DNA from: Agromyces mediolanus
Lineage (GTDB): Bacteria; Actinomycetota; Actinomycetes; Actinomycetales; Microbacteriaceae
Direction: 5' to 3'
DNA: 64,000 nt
NCBI RefSeq assembly: GCF_023715325.1
Contig: NZ_JAMBNX010000006.1
Coordinates: forward strand, 207,935 to 271,934
Shown here: one piece after another, positions 7,096 through 14,670 of the stretch
How the letters are laid out: each line of letters begins with the position of its first letter
Position numbering within the stretch: the first letter of the stretch is position 1
The notes under the pieces: model-generated
What the model was told of the DNA's origin: nothing
The model's input: the letters and a program-made list of their open reading frames with translations, nothing else
Databases searched by the model: none
Program-made: the position numbers and the translations under genes

Positions 7096-9809
7096 TTCCG
7101 GATCCCCCTGGTCTTCTTTGCCGGGGCCTTCGCGGCCTCGTCAGCGGTCATGCGCTCGTGCATCGCGAACAGGTCTGACAGGCGCTGCTCGTCGGTCTCG
7201 TACGGCTTTTTCGAGTAGATCGAATCGACCAACGCATCCACCGCGGCGTGCGCCTTGCGAAGGTCGTTCGGCATTTTGTCCGGGTCGTACAGTTCCCCGA
7301 GCGTCAGCTCACAGTGATACTCCCGCACGTCCAGAACGCGCAGCGCCGCGAGGGTTAGCTCTTCCTTGACACCGTCCGAGAACGATGGGACTGGGAAGTT
7401 GTTGTAGACGATGGTGTTCGAGTAGCGGAGCCGGGTCTCCAGCTGACCTCCCACTGCCTTTGTCCAAGCCATGTGCATCGCGGAGGTGAGCAGGCCGAAT
7501 ACCCATGGCTGCGCGTCATAGACGGCGAATGCCGCGTCTGAGATCACCGTGTCGGTACCGAGATACCCCATCGGCACGTACACGCGTCTTTCCGAGGAAA
7601 CACGCGGAACGATGATCGATTCGGTCGGCTTGTAGCTGATCTGAACGAACCTGTGAGGCTGCGCGGCAAACGACGCCGTGCTCGCTGCCTTGCTCTCCGA
7701 GCGCTCCTCGGCGACCTTTTGCAGCCTTGCTGCGATCGCCGGAATCGAACGAGCAGACGCAGCCTGCCGGTCCTCGATCCAGAGGCAGTATCTCTCCCCG
7801 TCGTTAATGGCCTCGGATGAACCCATATAGCGCTTGATGAACTCGTCGGCTCGCGGATCGGCCGCGAGCATGTCCTCACGCTCGGTGGGGGAGATAATCA
7901 GGCCTCCGCCGTCACGCGGCATGGAGCCGAAAACCATGTCGGGTCGCGCCGCTCCCAGAGGGGTCTTGCGCCGTTCCATGACGACGTTGGCACCCTCGGT
8001 GAGGTATCCATTGATATTCGTGGCGGCGATTCGGAGGTCGTCAGTGAAGAGATACTTGTCTCCAGCTCGGACTGTTCGGAGGCCGATGACCACGACGGTT
8101 ACTCCAGCATTGCGCTTCGCGTTGTTTCCCCATTTGAACGAGGTGTACGCGAATCCGATCTCGATGCCCTTGGCGAAGATCATTGGGAACATCAGCCCGA
8201 CATGCTCGCCCTGCGCGACCGAGTTGGTCGTCACGAATGCGAGTTCGGCGCGCGTGCCCTCGATGTAGTCAGACCCTTTGATGAACCAGAGTGCGATGTA
8301 GTCGAGGTTCTTGGAGTGGGGACGGCGACCGAAGACGAATCCGTAGTCCGCCTTCTGATCCTTCGTTTGCGTCTTCGCACCGGCGTATGGCGGGTTGCCG
8401 ATCAGGTAGATCTCGCCGCCGTCGTTTGGACAGACGTCGTTCCAGTCGATGCGAGTCGCGTTGCCCTGCTTGATCTGGCCGGTCTCTCTAAGCGGAATCA
8501 GAGGGAGATCAATGCCGAACTTCTCACGGAACTCAACGTTCATCTGATGCTTGGCGATCCACAGAGAGAGGATCGCGACCTCGACAGCGAAGTCGTCGAT
8601 CTCGATGCCAAAGAATTTCTCGACGTTGATTCGCGATCCCAGCAGTTGTCCCTGGTGGTCCCCGCGCAGCTCGGCCAGCCGCTCGAGGATGGCGTGCTCG
8701 AGCCGGCGTAGCTCCTTGTATGCGATGACCAGGAAGTTACCTGAGCCACATGCGGGGTCGAACACCTTGATCGTGCTGATCCGCTCGAGCAGTCTCGCGA
8801 GCCGGCGCTCGCTGTCGTATGCCTCATCCAGTTCGTCCTTCAAGGCGTTCAGGAACAGCGGCTCGATCGTCTTCAGGATGTTCGGGACGGAGGTGTAGTG
8901 CTGGCCGAGGTCGCTGCGCTTGCCAGGTGTGACGATTGCCTGGAACATCGAGCCGAAAATATCGGGGTTGATCTCGCGCCATATCAGCTTGCCGGCGTTG
9001 ATGAGCTCCTCGCGCGCGGTCTTCGTGAACGTGGGCACCACGTGGTCCGGCGACAACGTGAAGAGTCGACCGTTGACGTAAGGGAACGCCGCGAGGTGAC
9101 TCGGCTTGTCCGCGGGGTTCGCAGTATCTAGCGCAGCGAATAGGTCCGTCAGGAACTCGGCGGTATCCGAGCCGTCGGCCAAGGTGTGTGAACCAACGGC
9201 GTTGGTGAACTGGTTCTCTGCGAAGATCCCCGTGTCCTCGGCGAAGAAGCAGAACAGCAGGCGCGTGAAGAACAGGTTCAGCGCGTGCCGGCCGTGCGGC
9301 TGCTCAAGAAGGCCGGGGTTCGCCTGCAGCAGTTCGTCAAAGAGCTTGCCCATGCGCTCGGCGGCCTTGACATCGGCGTGTGCCTCGGCGACGTACTGCG
9401 CCTTCTCCATCCCCGCCCATGGAAGGAAAAACGTGAAATGCTGGTCGACCTCGCGGATCGGGAAGCCGATGGTCTCGCCAGTCTGCGTGTCGTGCGCGAC
9501 CAGTTCGGCGTAGTCGGTGACGATCACGAAGCGCGTGCTGAAGCGCACCACGTTTGGCGAGGTCTTCAGCTCCTCAAGAACCTCGAGGGGGTCGCCGGTG
9601 GTCTCTTTGAAGTAGACGACCTTCTTCTGCGCGACTTCACTCGACGGGTCTGCGGCTACATTCAGATCGCCGTTGCGCAGGCGTGTGACGCTGCTCTGAG
9701 GCTTGCCATAGACAAGGAGCAGGTCGAAGATGAAGTCGCGGTCGTAGCGTTCGCGACTGGCCAGCGGGGCGACACGCTCTTCGACCGCCTTGAGGTTCAG
9801 CCTCGCCAT
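7092..9809 (-). CDS. Class I SAM-dependent DNA methyltransferase, MmeI/type IIL-like, nuclease motif absent
   Basis: This 905-residue protein has an adenine-N6 methyltransferase core. SAM motif I is DPACGSGNF (351-359), with GIEIDDFAVE following, and catalytic motif IV is GNPPY (471-475). The spacer FFTRLLFCFFAEDTGIF (180-196) and GQHYTSVPNI (302-311) resemble the type IIL MmeI group. A large C-terminal part probably holds the target recognition domain. I see no D-x9-ExK nuclease motif near the N-terminus, unlike MmeI itself. The start MARLNLK at 9809 is preferred over an upstream Met at 9869. This is the first gene of the operon; it would protect self DNA or act as the recognition subunit. 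Confidence 0.88.
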   Translation of the reverse strand: MARLNLKAVEERVAPLASRERYDRDFIFDLLLVYGKPQSSVTRLRNGDLNVAADPSSEVAQKKVVYFKETTGDPLEVLEELKTSPNVVRFSTRFVIVTDYAELVAHDTQTGETIGFPIREVDQHFTFFLPWAGMEKAQYVAEAHADVKAAERMGKLFDELLQANPGLLEQPHGRHALNLFFTRLLFCFFAEDTGIFAENQFTNAVGSHTLADGSDTAEFLTDLFAALDTANPADKPSHLAAFPYVNGRLFTLSPDHVVPTFTKTAREELINAGKLIWREINPDIFGSMFQAIVTPGKRSDLGQHYTSVPNILKTIEPLFLNALKDELDEAYDSERRLARLLERISTIKVFDPACGSGNFLVIAYKELRRLEHAILERLAELRGDHQGQLLGSRINVEKFFGIEIDDFAVEVAILSLWIAKHQMNVEFREKFGIDLPLIPLRETGQIKQGNATRIDWNDVCPNDGGEIYLIGNPPYAGAKTQTKDQKADYGFVFGRRPHSKNLDYIALWFIKGSDYIEGTRAELAFVTTNSVAQGEHVGLMFPMIFAKGIEIGFAYTSFKWGNNAKRNAGVTVVVIGLRTVRAGDKYLFTDDLRIAATNINGYLTEGANVVMERRKTPLGAARPDMVFGSMPRDGGGLIISPTEREDMLAADPRADEFIKRYMGSSEAINDGERYCLWIEDRQAASARSIPAIAARLQKVAEERSESKAASTASFAAQPHRFVQISYKPTESIIVPRVSSERRVYVPMGYLGTDTVISDAAFAVYDAQPWVFGLLTSAMHMAWTKAVGGQLETRLRYSNTIVYNNFPVPSFSDGVKEELTLAALRVLDVREYHCELTLGELYDPDKMPNDLRKAHAAVDALVDSIYSKKPYETDEQRLSDLFAMHERMTADEAAKAPAKKTRGIRK

Positions 9810-10161
9810 GGATTTTCCGCCTTCATACTCGAATCTCATCAGCGGCATCAGACACAGAAGCGGTCGCAAACCAGACGCTCGGCTTGCCGATCTCCTAGCA
9901 GATGGAACGATGCCTCCCTCGCGATCCTATTGGCGGCTCGGTCGCCGCGGCCTTACCCGCTCGGCGTCGCCACGAGGTTCGCGCTCAGCCTCGGTCCGAA
10001 GCTACCCACAGGCCACGCGATACCTTCTCGATCGACGAAACCGTGACGTTGAGATCGAGTCAGACGCGACGCGCCGGTTGGGTCCTCGTCGCGGCCGTGT
10101 TCATGTCGGACCCCGGTGCGAGCATCCTGATATCGTCTCGGGAGTGAGGTACGGCGGCGAC
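9810..10161. promoter_or_regulatory. Divergent intergenic region of the island operon
   Basis: This 352-bp stretch separates the methyltransferase start (leftward) from the small gene at 10162 (rightward) and must hold the promoter of the five-gene operon. A possible -10 TGATAT at 10128-10133 faces the rightward gene. I find no strong -10/-35 pair for the leftward operon and no clear palindrome. Confidence 0.35.
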
Positions 10162-10533
10162 ATGTTTGAGATCGAGGCGCAGACCTTCGAGACCCGGTTG
10201 CGCGGGGTGAATGTCACGTGCATCGTGACTCTTGACTCCGCCGAGTCACCGGATGTACGCATCGAGACCCGAGCGAAGACCCTCGAGCAGGGCGTGCGTG
10301 CGGTGTCGAAGTTCGCGGGCTACTGTCGGCGGACGCTTGTGTTGCCGGTTCTCAGCGAAGACGAGGATGCGTGGGCACGCGTGCTTGCGTCGTACTACGG
10401 GTTCGGACTCATCCTCGAATCTGCGGATCGGCGTCGTGAGGTCATGCCGGCGCCAGCCGTCGATATCGCCGACGACCAGGGGCCCAGGCGAAGTTTCATC
10501 CGCCGGGTGCTTGCTGAGCTTCCGTCGGCCTAG
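10162..10533 (+). CDS. Small hypothetical protein
   Basis: This 123-residue protein starts MFEIEAQTFETRLRG and has alternating hydrophobic strands (VNVTCIVTLDS, TLVLPVL) suggesting a compact alpha/beta domain. I do not recognise the family. The frame stays open upstream, but the sequence there looks non-coding; the ATG at 10162 follows a G-rich stretch (GGAGTGAGG at 10141) that could include a Shine-Dalgarno sequence somewhat far away. The stop codon overlaps, tail to tail, that of the truncated gene on the other strand. It sits divergent from the restriction-like operon and could be a control or accessory protein, but nothing in it shows this. Confidence 0.5.
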   Translation: MFEIEAQTFETRLRGVNVTCIVTLDSAESPDVRIETRAKTLEQGVRAVSKFAGYCRRTLVLPVLSEDEDAWARVLASYYGFGLILESADRRREVMPAPAVDIADDQGPRRSFIRRVLAELPSA

Positions 10534-11366
10534 TCTCCGGCGAAGGTAGAGACGTCGTTCGGTGCATTCCATGGGCGCCCGACGACGGCGCTCGTCGCTT
10601 CGTGAGCCACCAGTGCATCCTGGGCCATGCTCCGCCAGAGCGAGGGCCGCTCGCTCGGCGCTGCCGACAGCAACGATTGTGCGTACTCGTCGATGATCGC
10701 GTGGTTGTGACGTGAAGCGGCCGCCGCTTGCGATTCAGTGAAGCGGTCGATGCGCTGACCGCCGCACTCCCGGCAACCGCATGTGGGTGCCGGTGCCCCG
10801 ACGTAGAGTTCTTCGCGCATTGCCCCCGTCTTCATCCAGTGCATGTGCCCGGGGTTCAGCACGTATGGCGTGGGGTCGTCGGGGCGGCGAGCCTTCCCCT
10901 TGTCCTTGGGAGGTGTGAACCGGCGAAGGCCGGGGCCGGTGCCGATCGCGGTGCCGAGCGCGCCGTGAGCGAGGGCATCCAGGCCGGCGAGATCCGTCCG
11001 CCAGCTGAACGCCCCGGACCCGGTGACGAGCCGGCGATAGATCGCGAGCTTCCGCTTGGAGTCCAAAGGGTTCGTGGAGGAACCGAACGACACCAGGACG
11101 GGGTGCGAGCTCAGGGCAATCACGGCGAGCAGGAACTGTTCGTGCTCGGGCCGCAGCCAGCTCGTCGAGAGGTAGAGGGGAAGCGCGACGTCATCACCGC
11201 TGATCTCATTTGCCGCGTCCACGATCGCGCGAAGGGTCTCCACATCTCCGGCTTCGACATAGCCCGACGGAAGGAGCACGAGCGTCGCGCCGCTGGAGCG
11301 CTGACCAGCCAAGATATCAACGACGGAGGGGCCGGCAAACAACCCGTCGTCGTCGGAGCCAGGTAG
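10530..11366 (-). pseudogene. N-terminally truncated hypothetical protein with CxC-x2-C cluster
   Basis: The visible part is about 275 residues. It contains GATLVLLPSGYVE, LVSFGSSTNPLD and PGHMHWMKTG, and ends with a cysteine cluster CGCRECGG that may bind a metal. I do not recognise the family. The frame continues leftward in protein terms over the integrase gene on the other strand, but that part is an antisense shadow, so the real coding sequence probably begins near 11366 with its true N-terminus missing. No plausible start codon or ribosome site lies there. Both this gene and the integrase lose their 5' ends at the same point, which suggests one deletion removed both starts. Confidence 0.5.
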
Positions 11367-12218
11367 CCCAGGTGGGGAACTCGACGTGTCGGCTCGATCC
11401 GGCACACCGAGGTCGCCGCATGGATCGCCGAACTCGCCGCGACCAAATCGCCGACGACGGTGAAGCGGTGTCACGGAGTTCTGGCGTCCATTCTCGACGG
11501 CGCGGTGCGTGATCGGCGGATCCCTGCGAACCCTGCGCGGGAAGTAAAGACGCCGAAGAGGTCCAAGAAGCCGAAGCCGTATCTCAGTCACAAACAGGTG
11601 GAGCGTCTGGCGGCGGCATCCCGCTATCCCGATGTCATCCGCTTCACTGCGTACACTGGCCTGCGCTGGGGCGAAGTCACCGGGATCCGAGTCCGGAACG
11701 TCGACCTCAAGCGACGCAGGGTGCTGATCGAAGAGAACGCCGTCGAGGTCAACGGCCACGTGCAGGTCGGCACGCCGAAGACGCATGAGCGGCGCGCGGT
11801 CGTCTACCCGGCATTCTTGGACAAGTGCGTGCGTGACGCGGTGAAAGGCCGGACGTCTGAGGATCTGCTCTGGCCTGCGGAGTTCGGGGGATATCTCCGC
11901 CCCGGCAACGCTGTATCCGGATGGTTCGCGGGCGCGGTGAAGCGGATCCGCACGGAGGATGCCAAGGCGGCGGAGGAGGCGCAAGATCGTGGAGAGGCAG
12001 CGCCGCCGATCATGCCGCGAGTCACTCCGCATGACCTGCGTCACACCGCCGCGTCGCTCGCGATCAGCGCCGGAGCCAACGTCAAGGCGGTTCAGCGGAT
12101 GCTGGGGCATGCGAGCGCGGCGATGACGCTCGATACTTATGCCGAACTCTTCGAGGACGATCTCGATTCCGTGGCTGTGGCGCTGGACGGCCAGCGATCA
12201 GCCTCACTCGCGTCGTAG
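11367..12218 (+). pseudogene. int: Tyrosine recombinase/integrase, N-terminus missing
   Basis: The catalytic domain is intact. Numbered from the GTG at 11460, Arg is in TGLRWGE (R69), Lys in GTPKTHERR (K107), the HxxR box in PHDLRHT (H191, R194), His in MLGHAS (H217) and the nucleophile in LDTYAELF (Y227). The core-binding domain is only partly present: WGTRRVGSIRHTEVAAWIAEL is readable in frame before 11460 back to an in-frame TAG at 11364, and the arm-binding N-terminal domain is gone. A protein starting at the GTG at 11460 (252 residues) could be made but would lack arm and core contacts. It is the natural candidate for the enzyme that inserted the island in tRNA-Ser. Confidence 0.75.
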
Positions 12219-12255
12219 CTCTCCACTAACCTGGTGTCTTCCAGGGCCGGCGGCA

Positions 12256-12290
12256 GAAGACCCCACGGCCGTGCGTGCCGTGGGGTCTTC
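12256..12290. terminator. Bidirectional terminator between int and the zinc protein
   Basis: A perfect 14-bp inverted repeat, GAAGACCCCACGGC with GCCGTGGGGTCTTC around a 7-nt loop, lies between two convergent genes. It has no long T-run but is stable enough to act in both directions. Confidence 0.75.
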
Positions 12291-12316
12291 GACCGTCCGT
12301 GCCTAGGACTTGGGAG

Positions 12317-13006
12317 TCAGTGCGACGTCTCCACCCAGCCCATGCCCGAGTTGCCTGTCTCGTGCATCCAATCCTTGCCGCAGGCGGTGCAGTGGTAGTC
12401 CTGCTCGTCCGCGACCATGCCGGAGCCGCCGAACTGTCGGAAGTTCCCGACACGCTCGAGGCGTGCGTGCGGCGGGACGTTGCGGCCCTTCGTTCCTGTG
12501 TCGACCAGCTTCCAGCAGTCGTCGCACATCGCCTCCTTCACGATCTTGACGATCTCCGGGGCCACTCGGAAGAGGTGCGCCTGGCGGTAGCCGGAACCCT
12601 CGGTGTAGTCGGCCTCCATCGGGAACTCGGCGTCCTCCGGGAGGCTTCCACGCTCCACGAGCTCGCTCGTGATCGTCCGCAGGGGCTTGGTCCAGTTCTT
12701 CAACTGCCGCTTGGGCTCGTAGTTCCCGATCCGAAAGATATCCTCGCGGCTGATCTCGCCGCCGTTCCGAATCGCCTGGTTGAACGCCTCGAGCTGCACG
12801 TCGTTGCCGCGACGCCGGAGCATCTCGCGGAGCACTAGGACCAGGTCCAGAGTCCAGCCGGTGGAGGCGGCCTCCGCCCATGACGAGTCGTCGGTGCTCT
12901 CCGCGTGCGGAACGGATTCGTCGCGCATCGAGCGCACGAGAGCCAGCACACGGCCGACCTCCTCCGGAGTGAGGTCACTGATGTCGAGATTCAGGGTGTC
13001 TGCCAT
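12317..13006 (-). CDS. Hypothetical protein with C-terminal zinc-ribbon cysteines
   Basis: This 229-residue soluble protein starts at the ATG at 13006, preceded by a strong AAGGAG ribosome site 8 bp away; an upstream Met at 13042 lacks one. The C-terminal part has two CxxC pairs, CDDC and CTAC, about 60 residues apart, as in a zinc ribbon. The middle has EISREDIFRIGNYEPKRQLKNW and TSELVERG, which look like a winged-helix-like DNA-contact region. I do not recognise the family. It is the only gene on its strand in this part of the island and ends at the shared terminator. Confidence 0.7.
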   Translation of the reverse strand: MADTLNLDISDLTPEEVGRVLALVRSMRDESVPHAESTDDSSWAEAASTGWTLDLVLVLREMLRRRGNDVQLEAFNQAIRNGGEISREDIFRIGNYEPKRQLKNWTKPLRTITSELVERGSLPEDAEFPMEADYTEGSGYRQAHLFRVAPEIVKIVKEAMCDDCWKLVDTGTKGRNVPPHARLERVGNFRQFGGSGMVADEQDYHCTACGKDWMHETGNSGMGWVETSH

Positions 13007-13272
13007 AGAGTTTCTCCTTGATCGGCCTCCCCGACGAGTCACTTCCTACGGTCTCGCGTCAGGGAGGCTGGTTCTGTATCAGCGGGTTGCGAATACATCA
13101 GCGATAGTACACCCAGTACTGCCGATAGCTATATGTAGCTCGCTGTAATTGATCCTTACTCGTTCCGATCTCGCTCATGGGCGGGTCTGTCGTCCAGGCG
13201 AAGTCGGACCCGCTTCCCGCCAATGTGCTGAAGGATATGGCGGATTTGGATGATTTGAGCGAATATAGAGGC
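13007..13272. other. AT-richer intergenic region between divergent island genes
   Basis: This 266-bp stretch holds the promoters of the zinc protein (leftward) and the toxin-antitoxin pair (rightward). It is clearly less GC-rich than its surroundings. Short repeated and inverted pieces are seen around 13095-13145 (GCGATAG, AGTAC, TAGCTATA), a plausible autoregulatory operator for the antitoxin. A longer antitoxin start at 13177 is possible but the upstream residues look non-coding. Confidence 0.35.
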
Positions 13273-13779
13273 ATGAGCACTGCATCCGTACGAACAAGAG
13301 ATCCGTTGGTCGTCGACCCGCCTAACGACCTCAGCGAGATGCTTGAACTCGGGCGATTCCTGGAGCATCACACCGCTCCTGCGCTGCTGCTCGGTCCCGA
13401 CGGCGAGCAGATCCCGCTCCCGATGGTGGCGTACGACGTGCTTCGGCAGGTGGTGTCGGCGATGGAGCGCGGCGAGGCTGTCAGCGTCGAACCCATCGAT
13501 CGGCAACTGACGACTCAGCAAGCAGCCACACTGCTCGGCATTAGCCGTAGCACGCTGGTCCGGCTGCTTGATGAGCACGAGCTGCCATTCGAGCGATTCG
13601 GCGAGTCCAGGCACAGGCGATTGCGACTGCACGATGTCCTCGCATACCGCGACCGAAAGCGCGCTGACAGGCGGAGCCGCTTGGACGAGCTCACCCGACA
13701 AGCGGACGAAGACGGTCTGTATGACGTCGATGCGGACGCCTACAAGGAGGCATTGGCTCAGGCGCGGAAGCAGTCGTAG
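13273..13779 (+). CDS. Antitoxin with excisionase-type helix-turn-helix (partner of PIN toxin)
   Basis: This 168-residue protein has an N-terminal segment (DLSEMLELGRFLEHHTAPALLLGPDGEQIPLP) followed by a MerR/excisionase-like helix-turn-helix, LTTQQAATLLGISRSTLVRLL (about 83-103), with the wing FGESRHRRLRLHDV. The C-terminal tail is charged and may wrap the toxin. The start at 13273 (MSTASVRT) follows a short GAGG and is preferred to 13177. The toxin gene begins 2 bp after the stop. It should neutralise the PIN ribonuclease and repress the operon. Known actinobacterial pairs have this same gene order. Confidence 0.82.
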   Translation: MSTASVRTRDPLVVDPPNDLSEMLELGRFLEHHTAPALLLGPDGEQIPLPMVAYDVLRQVVSAMERGEAVSVEPIDRQLTTQQAATLLGISRSTLVRLLDEHELPFERFGESRHRRLRLHDVLAYRDRKRADRRSRLDELTRQADEDGLYDVDADAYKEALAQARKQS

Positions 13780-13781
13780 CG

Positions 13782-14354
13782 GTGGCGCGGTTCACGGCAT
13801 TGCTCGACGCATGTGTGATCGTGCCGCTGGCGCCGTGCGACACCATGCTCCGCATGGCTGACGCTGGAGCCTTCCGCCCGGTCTGGTCGCAGAACGTGCT
13901 CGACGAAGCCCTCAGGGCTCTCGAACGCATACATCCAGATGTCGACGCGAGTCGATTCCAGAGCCGTTTCCGATCGATGAATGAAGCCTTTGATGATGCT
14001 CTCGTGGAAGGGTGGGAGCCGCTCGCTCAGGGAATCGAACTGCCGGACCCGAACGATGCCCACGTTGTGGCTGCTGCCCTCCTCGGCAGAGCCGACCTGA
14101 TCGTCACTGAGAATGTGAAGGACTTTCCAGCATCCGTGCTCGCGCCCCTGGGGCTCGAGGCCATCAGAACCGACGCATTCCTCCTCGACCAGTTCGACCT
14201 CTCGCCGAGCGGGGCATGTCGGATCGTCACGGAACAGGCGGCCGCCATGCGGCAGCCGCCCGTGGAAGTCGCCCGACTGCTCGAGCGGCTCTCGCGGAGT
14301 GGCGCTCCGGGCTTCGCGCAGCGGGTCGCTGAAGCGTTGAAGAACGATCCGTAG
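13782..14354 (+). CDS. PIN-domain ribonuclease toxin
   Basis: This 190-residue PIN-fold protein has the first acidic residue in ALLDACVIVP (D9), a further conserved acidic residue in LPDPNDAHVVAAAL (near residues 90-100), and TENVKDF. PIN toxins cut RNA, often tRNA or mRNA, using these carboxylates and a metal. It starts with GTG at 13782, 2 bp after the antitoxin stop, so it is translationally coupled. Its position next to the right attachment site fits an addiction module that stabilises the island. Confidence 0.82.
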   Translation: MARFTALLDACVIVPLAPCDTMLRMADAGAFRPVWSQNVLDEALRALERIHPDVDASRFQSRFRSMNEAFDDALVEGWEPLAQGIELPDPNDAHVVAAALLGRADLIVTENVKDFPASVLAPLGLEAIRTDAFLLDQFDLSPSGACRIVTEQAAAMRQPPVEVARLLERLSRSGAPGFAQRVAEALKNDP

Positions 14355-14363
14355 ACCGGTGGT

Positions 14364-14385
14364 CAGCGGTAACGCAGCGGTAACG
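14364..14385 (+). repeat. Perfect tandem 11-bp repeats, right arm-type integrase sites
   Basis: CAGCGGTAACG occurs twice head to tail (14364-14374 and 14375-14385), 105 bp before the right attachment core, mirroring a degenerate tandem pair 67 bp after the left core. A role as integrase arm sites is inferred. Confidence 0.55.
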
Positions 14386-14489
14386 GAATTCCTGCGGGAG
14401 CCTGTTTTCGGGTGTGCGCACATGTGCCCAACTTCCGCGGAATCATGCCGATCTAGCGTGTCGACCCGGCATCCATTGACCTGCGATAG

Positions 14490-14515
14490 GGGTTCAAATC
14501 CCACCGTCACCGCCA
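14490..14515 (+). repeat. Right attachment site (attR), displaced tRNA-Ser 3' fragment
   Basis: This is an exact copy of the 26 bp at 1814-1839. It carries the T-arm and acceptor 3' strand of tRNA-Ser without the rest of the tRNA, so it cannot make a tRNA and marks the far end of the island. Confidence 0.88.
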
Positions 14516-14517
14516 CC

Positions 14518-14565
14518 ACGAAGGCCTCGAGTCCCCTGGAAACACTGGGAAATCGGGGCCTTCGT
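14518..14565 (+). terminator. Hairpin after attR, original or second-element tRNA terminator
   Basis: ACGAAGGCC pairs with GGCCTTCGT around an inner CCCC/GGGG stem, followed by a short T-containing tail (CTTGT). The core CCCCTGGAAACACTGGGA resembles CCCTTGAAAACACAGGGA in the hairpin at 1843-1887, so the two are related. Confidence 0.6.
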
Positions 14566-14670
14566 CTTGTCCGGAGTGCCCGTGGTAGGAGCTCAGCGGT
14601 AACGTGACGCGAGGCCACGGCATGGCGCTGGTTCATGTGATCCGCAACGAGCCGAAGGCGGCGATCGTGC

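Larger units (their letters stand above)
1814..14515. mobile_element. tRNA-Ser-integrated genomic island (about 12.7 kb)
   Basis: The interval is bounded by two identical 26-bp copies of the 3' end of tRNA-Ser (1814-1839 and 14490-14515). Inside are a tyrosine integrase remnant, a five-gene restriction-like operon, a toxin-antitoxin pair and unknown genes. Base composition is by eye clearly less GC-rich than the flanks. Tandem 11-bp repeats of the CAGCGGTAACG type lie just inside both ends, as expected for integrase arm sites. Because the integrase lacks its N-terminus, the element is probably fixed unless helped in trans. Confidence 0.85.
14355..14670. other. Island right end and junction, no gene
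   Basis: This 316-bp stretch has no credible coding region. It holds, in order, two perfect tandem CAGCGGTAACG repeats (14364-14385), the right 26-bp attachment copy, a long hairpin and a third CAGCGGTAACG (14594-14604). Confidence 0.7.

Noticed and set aside
7092..9809. BREX or DISARM assignment of the island operon
   Set aside because: No PglZ, BrxC/PglY, DrmA or DrmB relatives are present next to the methyltransferase.
11367..12110. Upstream extension of the minus-strand gene at 10530 across the integrase
   Set aside because: This part is exactly antisense to conserved integrase motifs; only the part below about 11366 has independent coding character.
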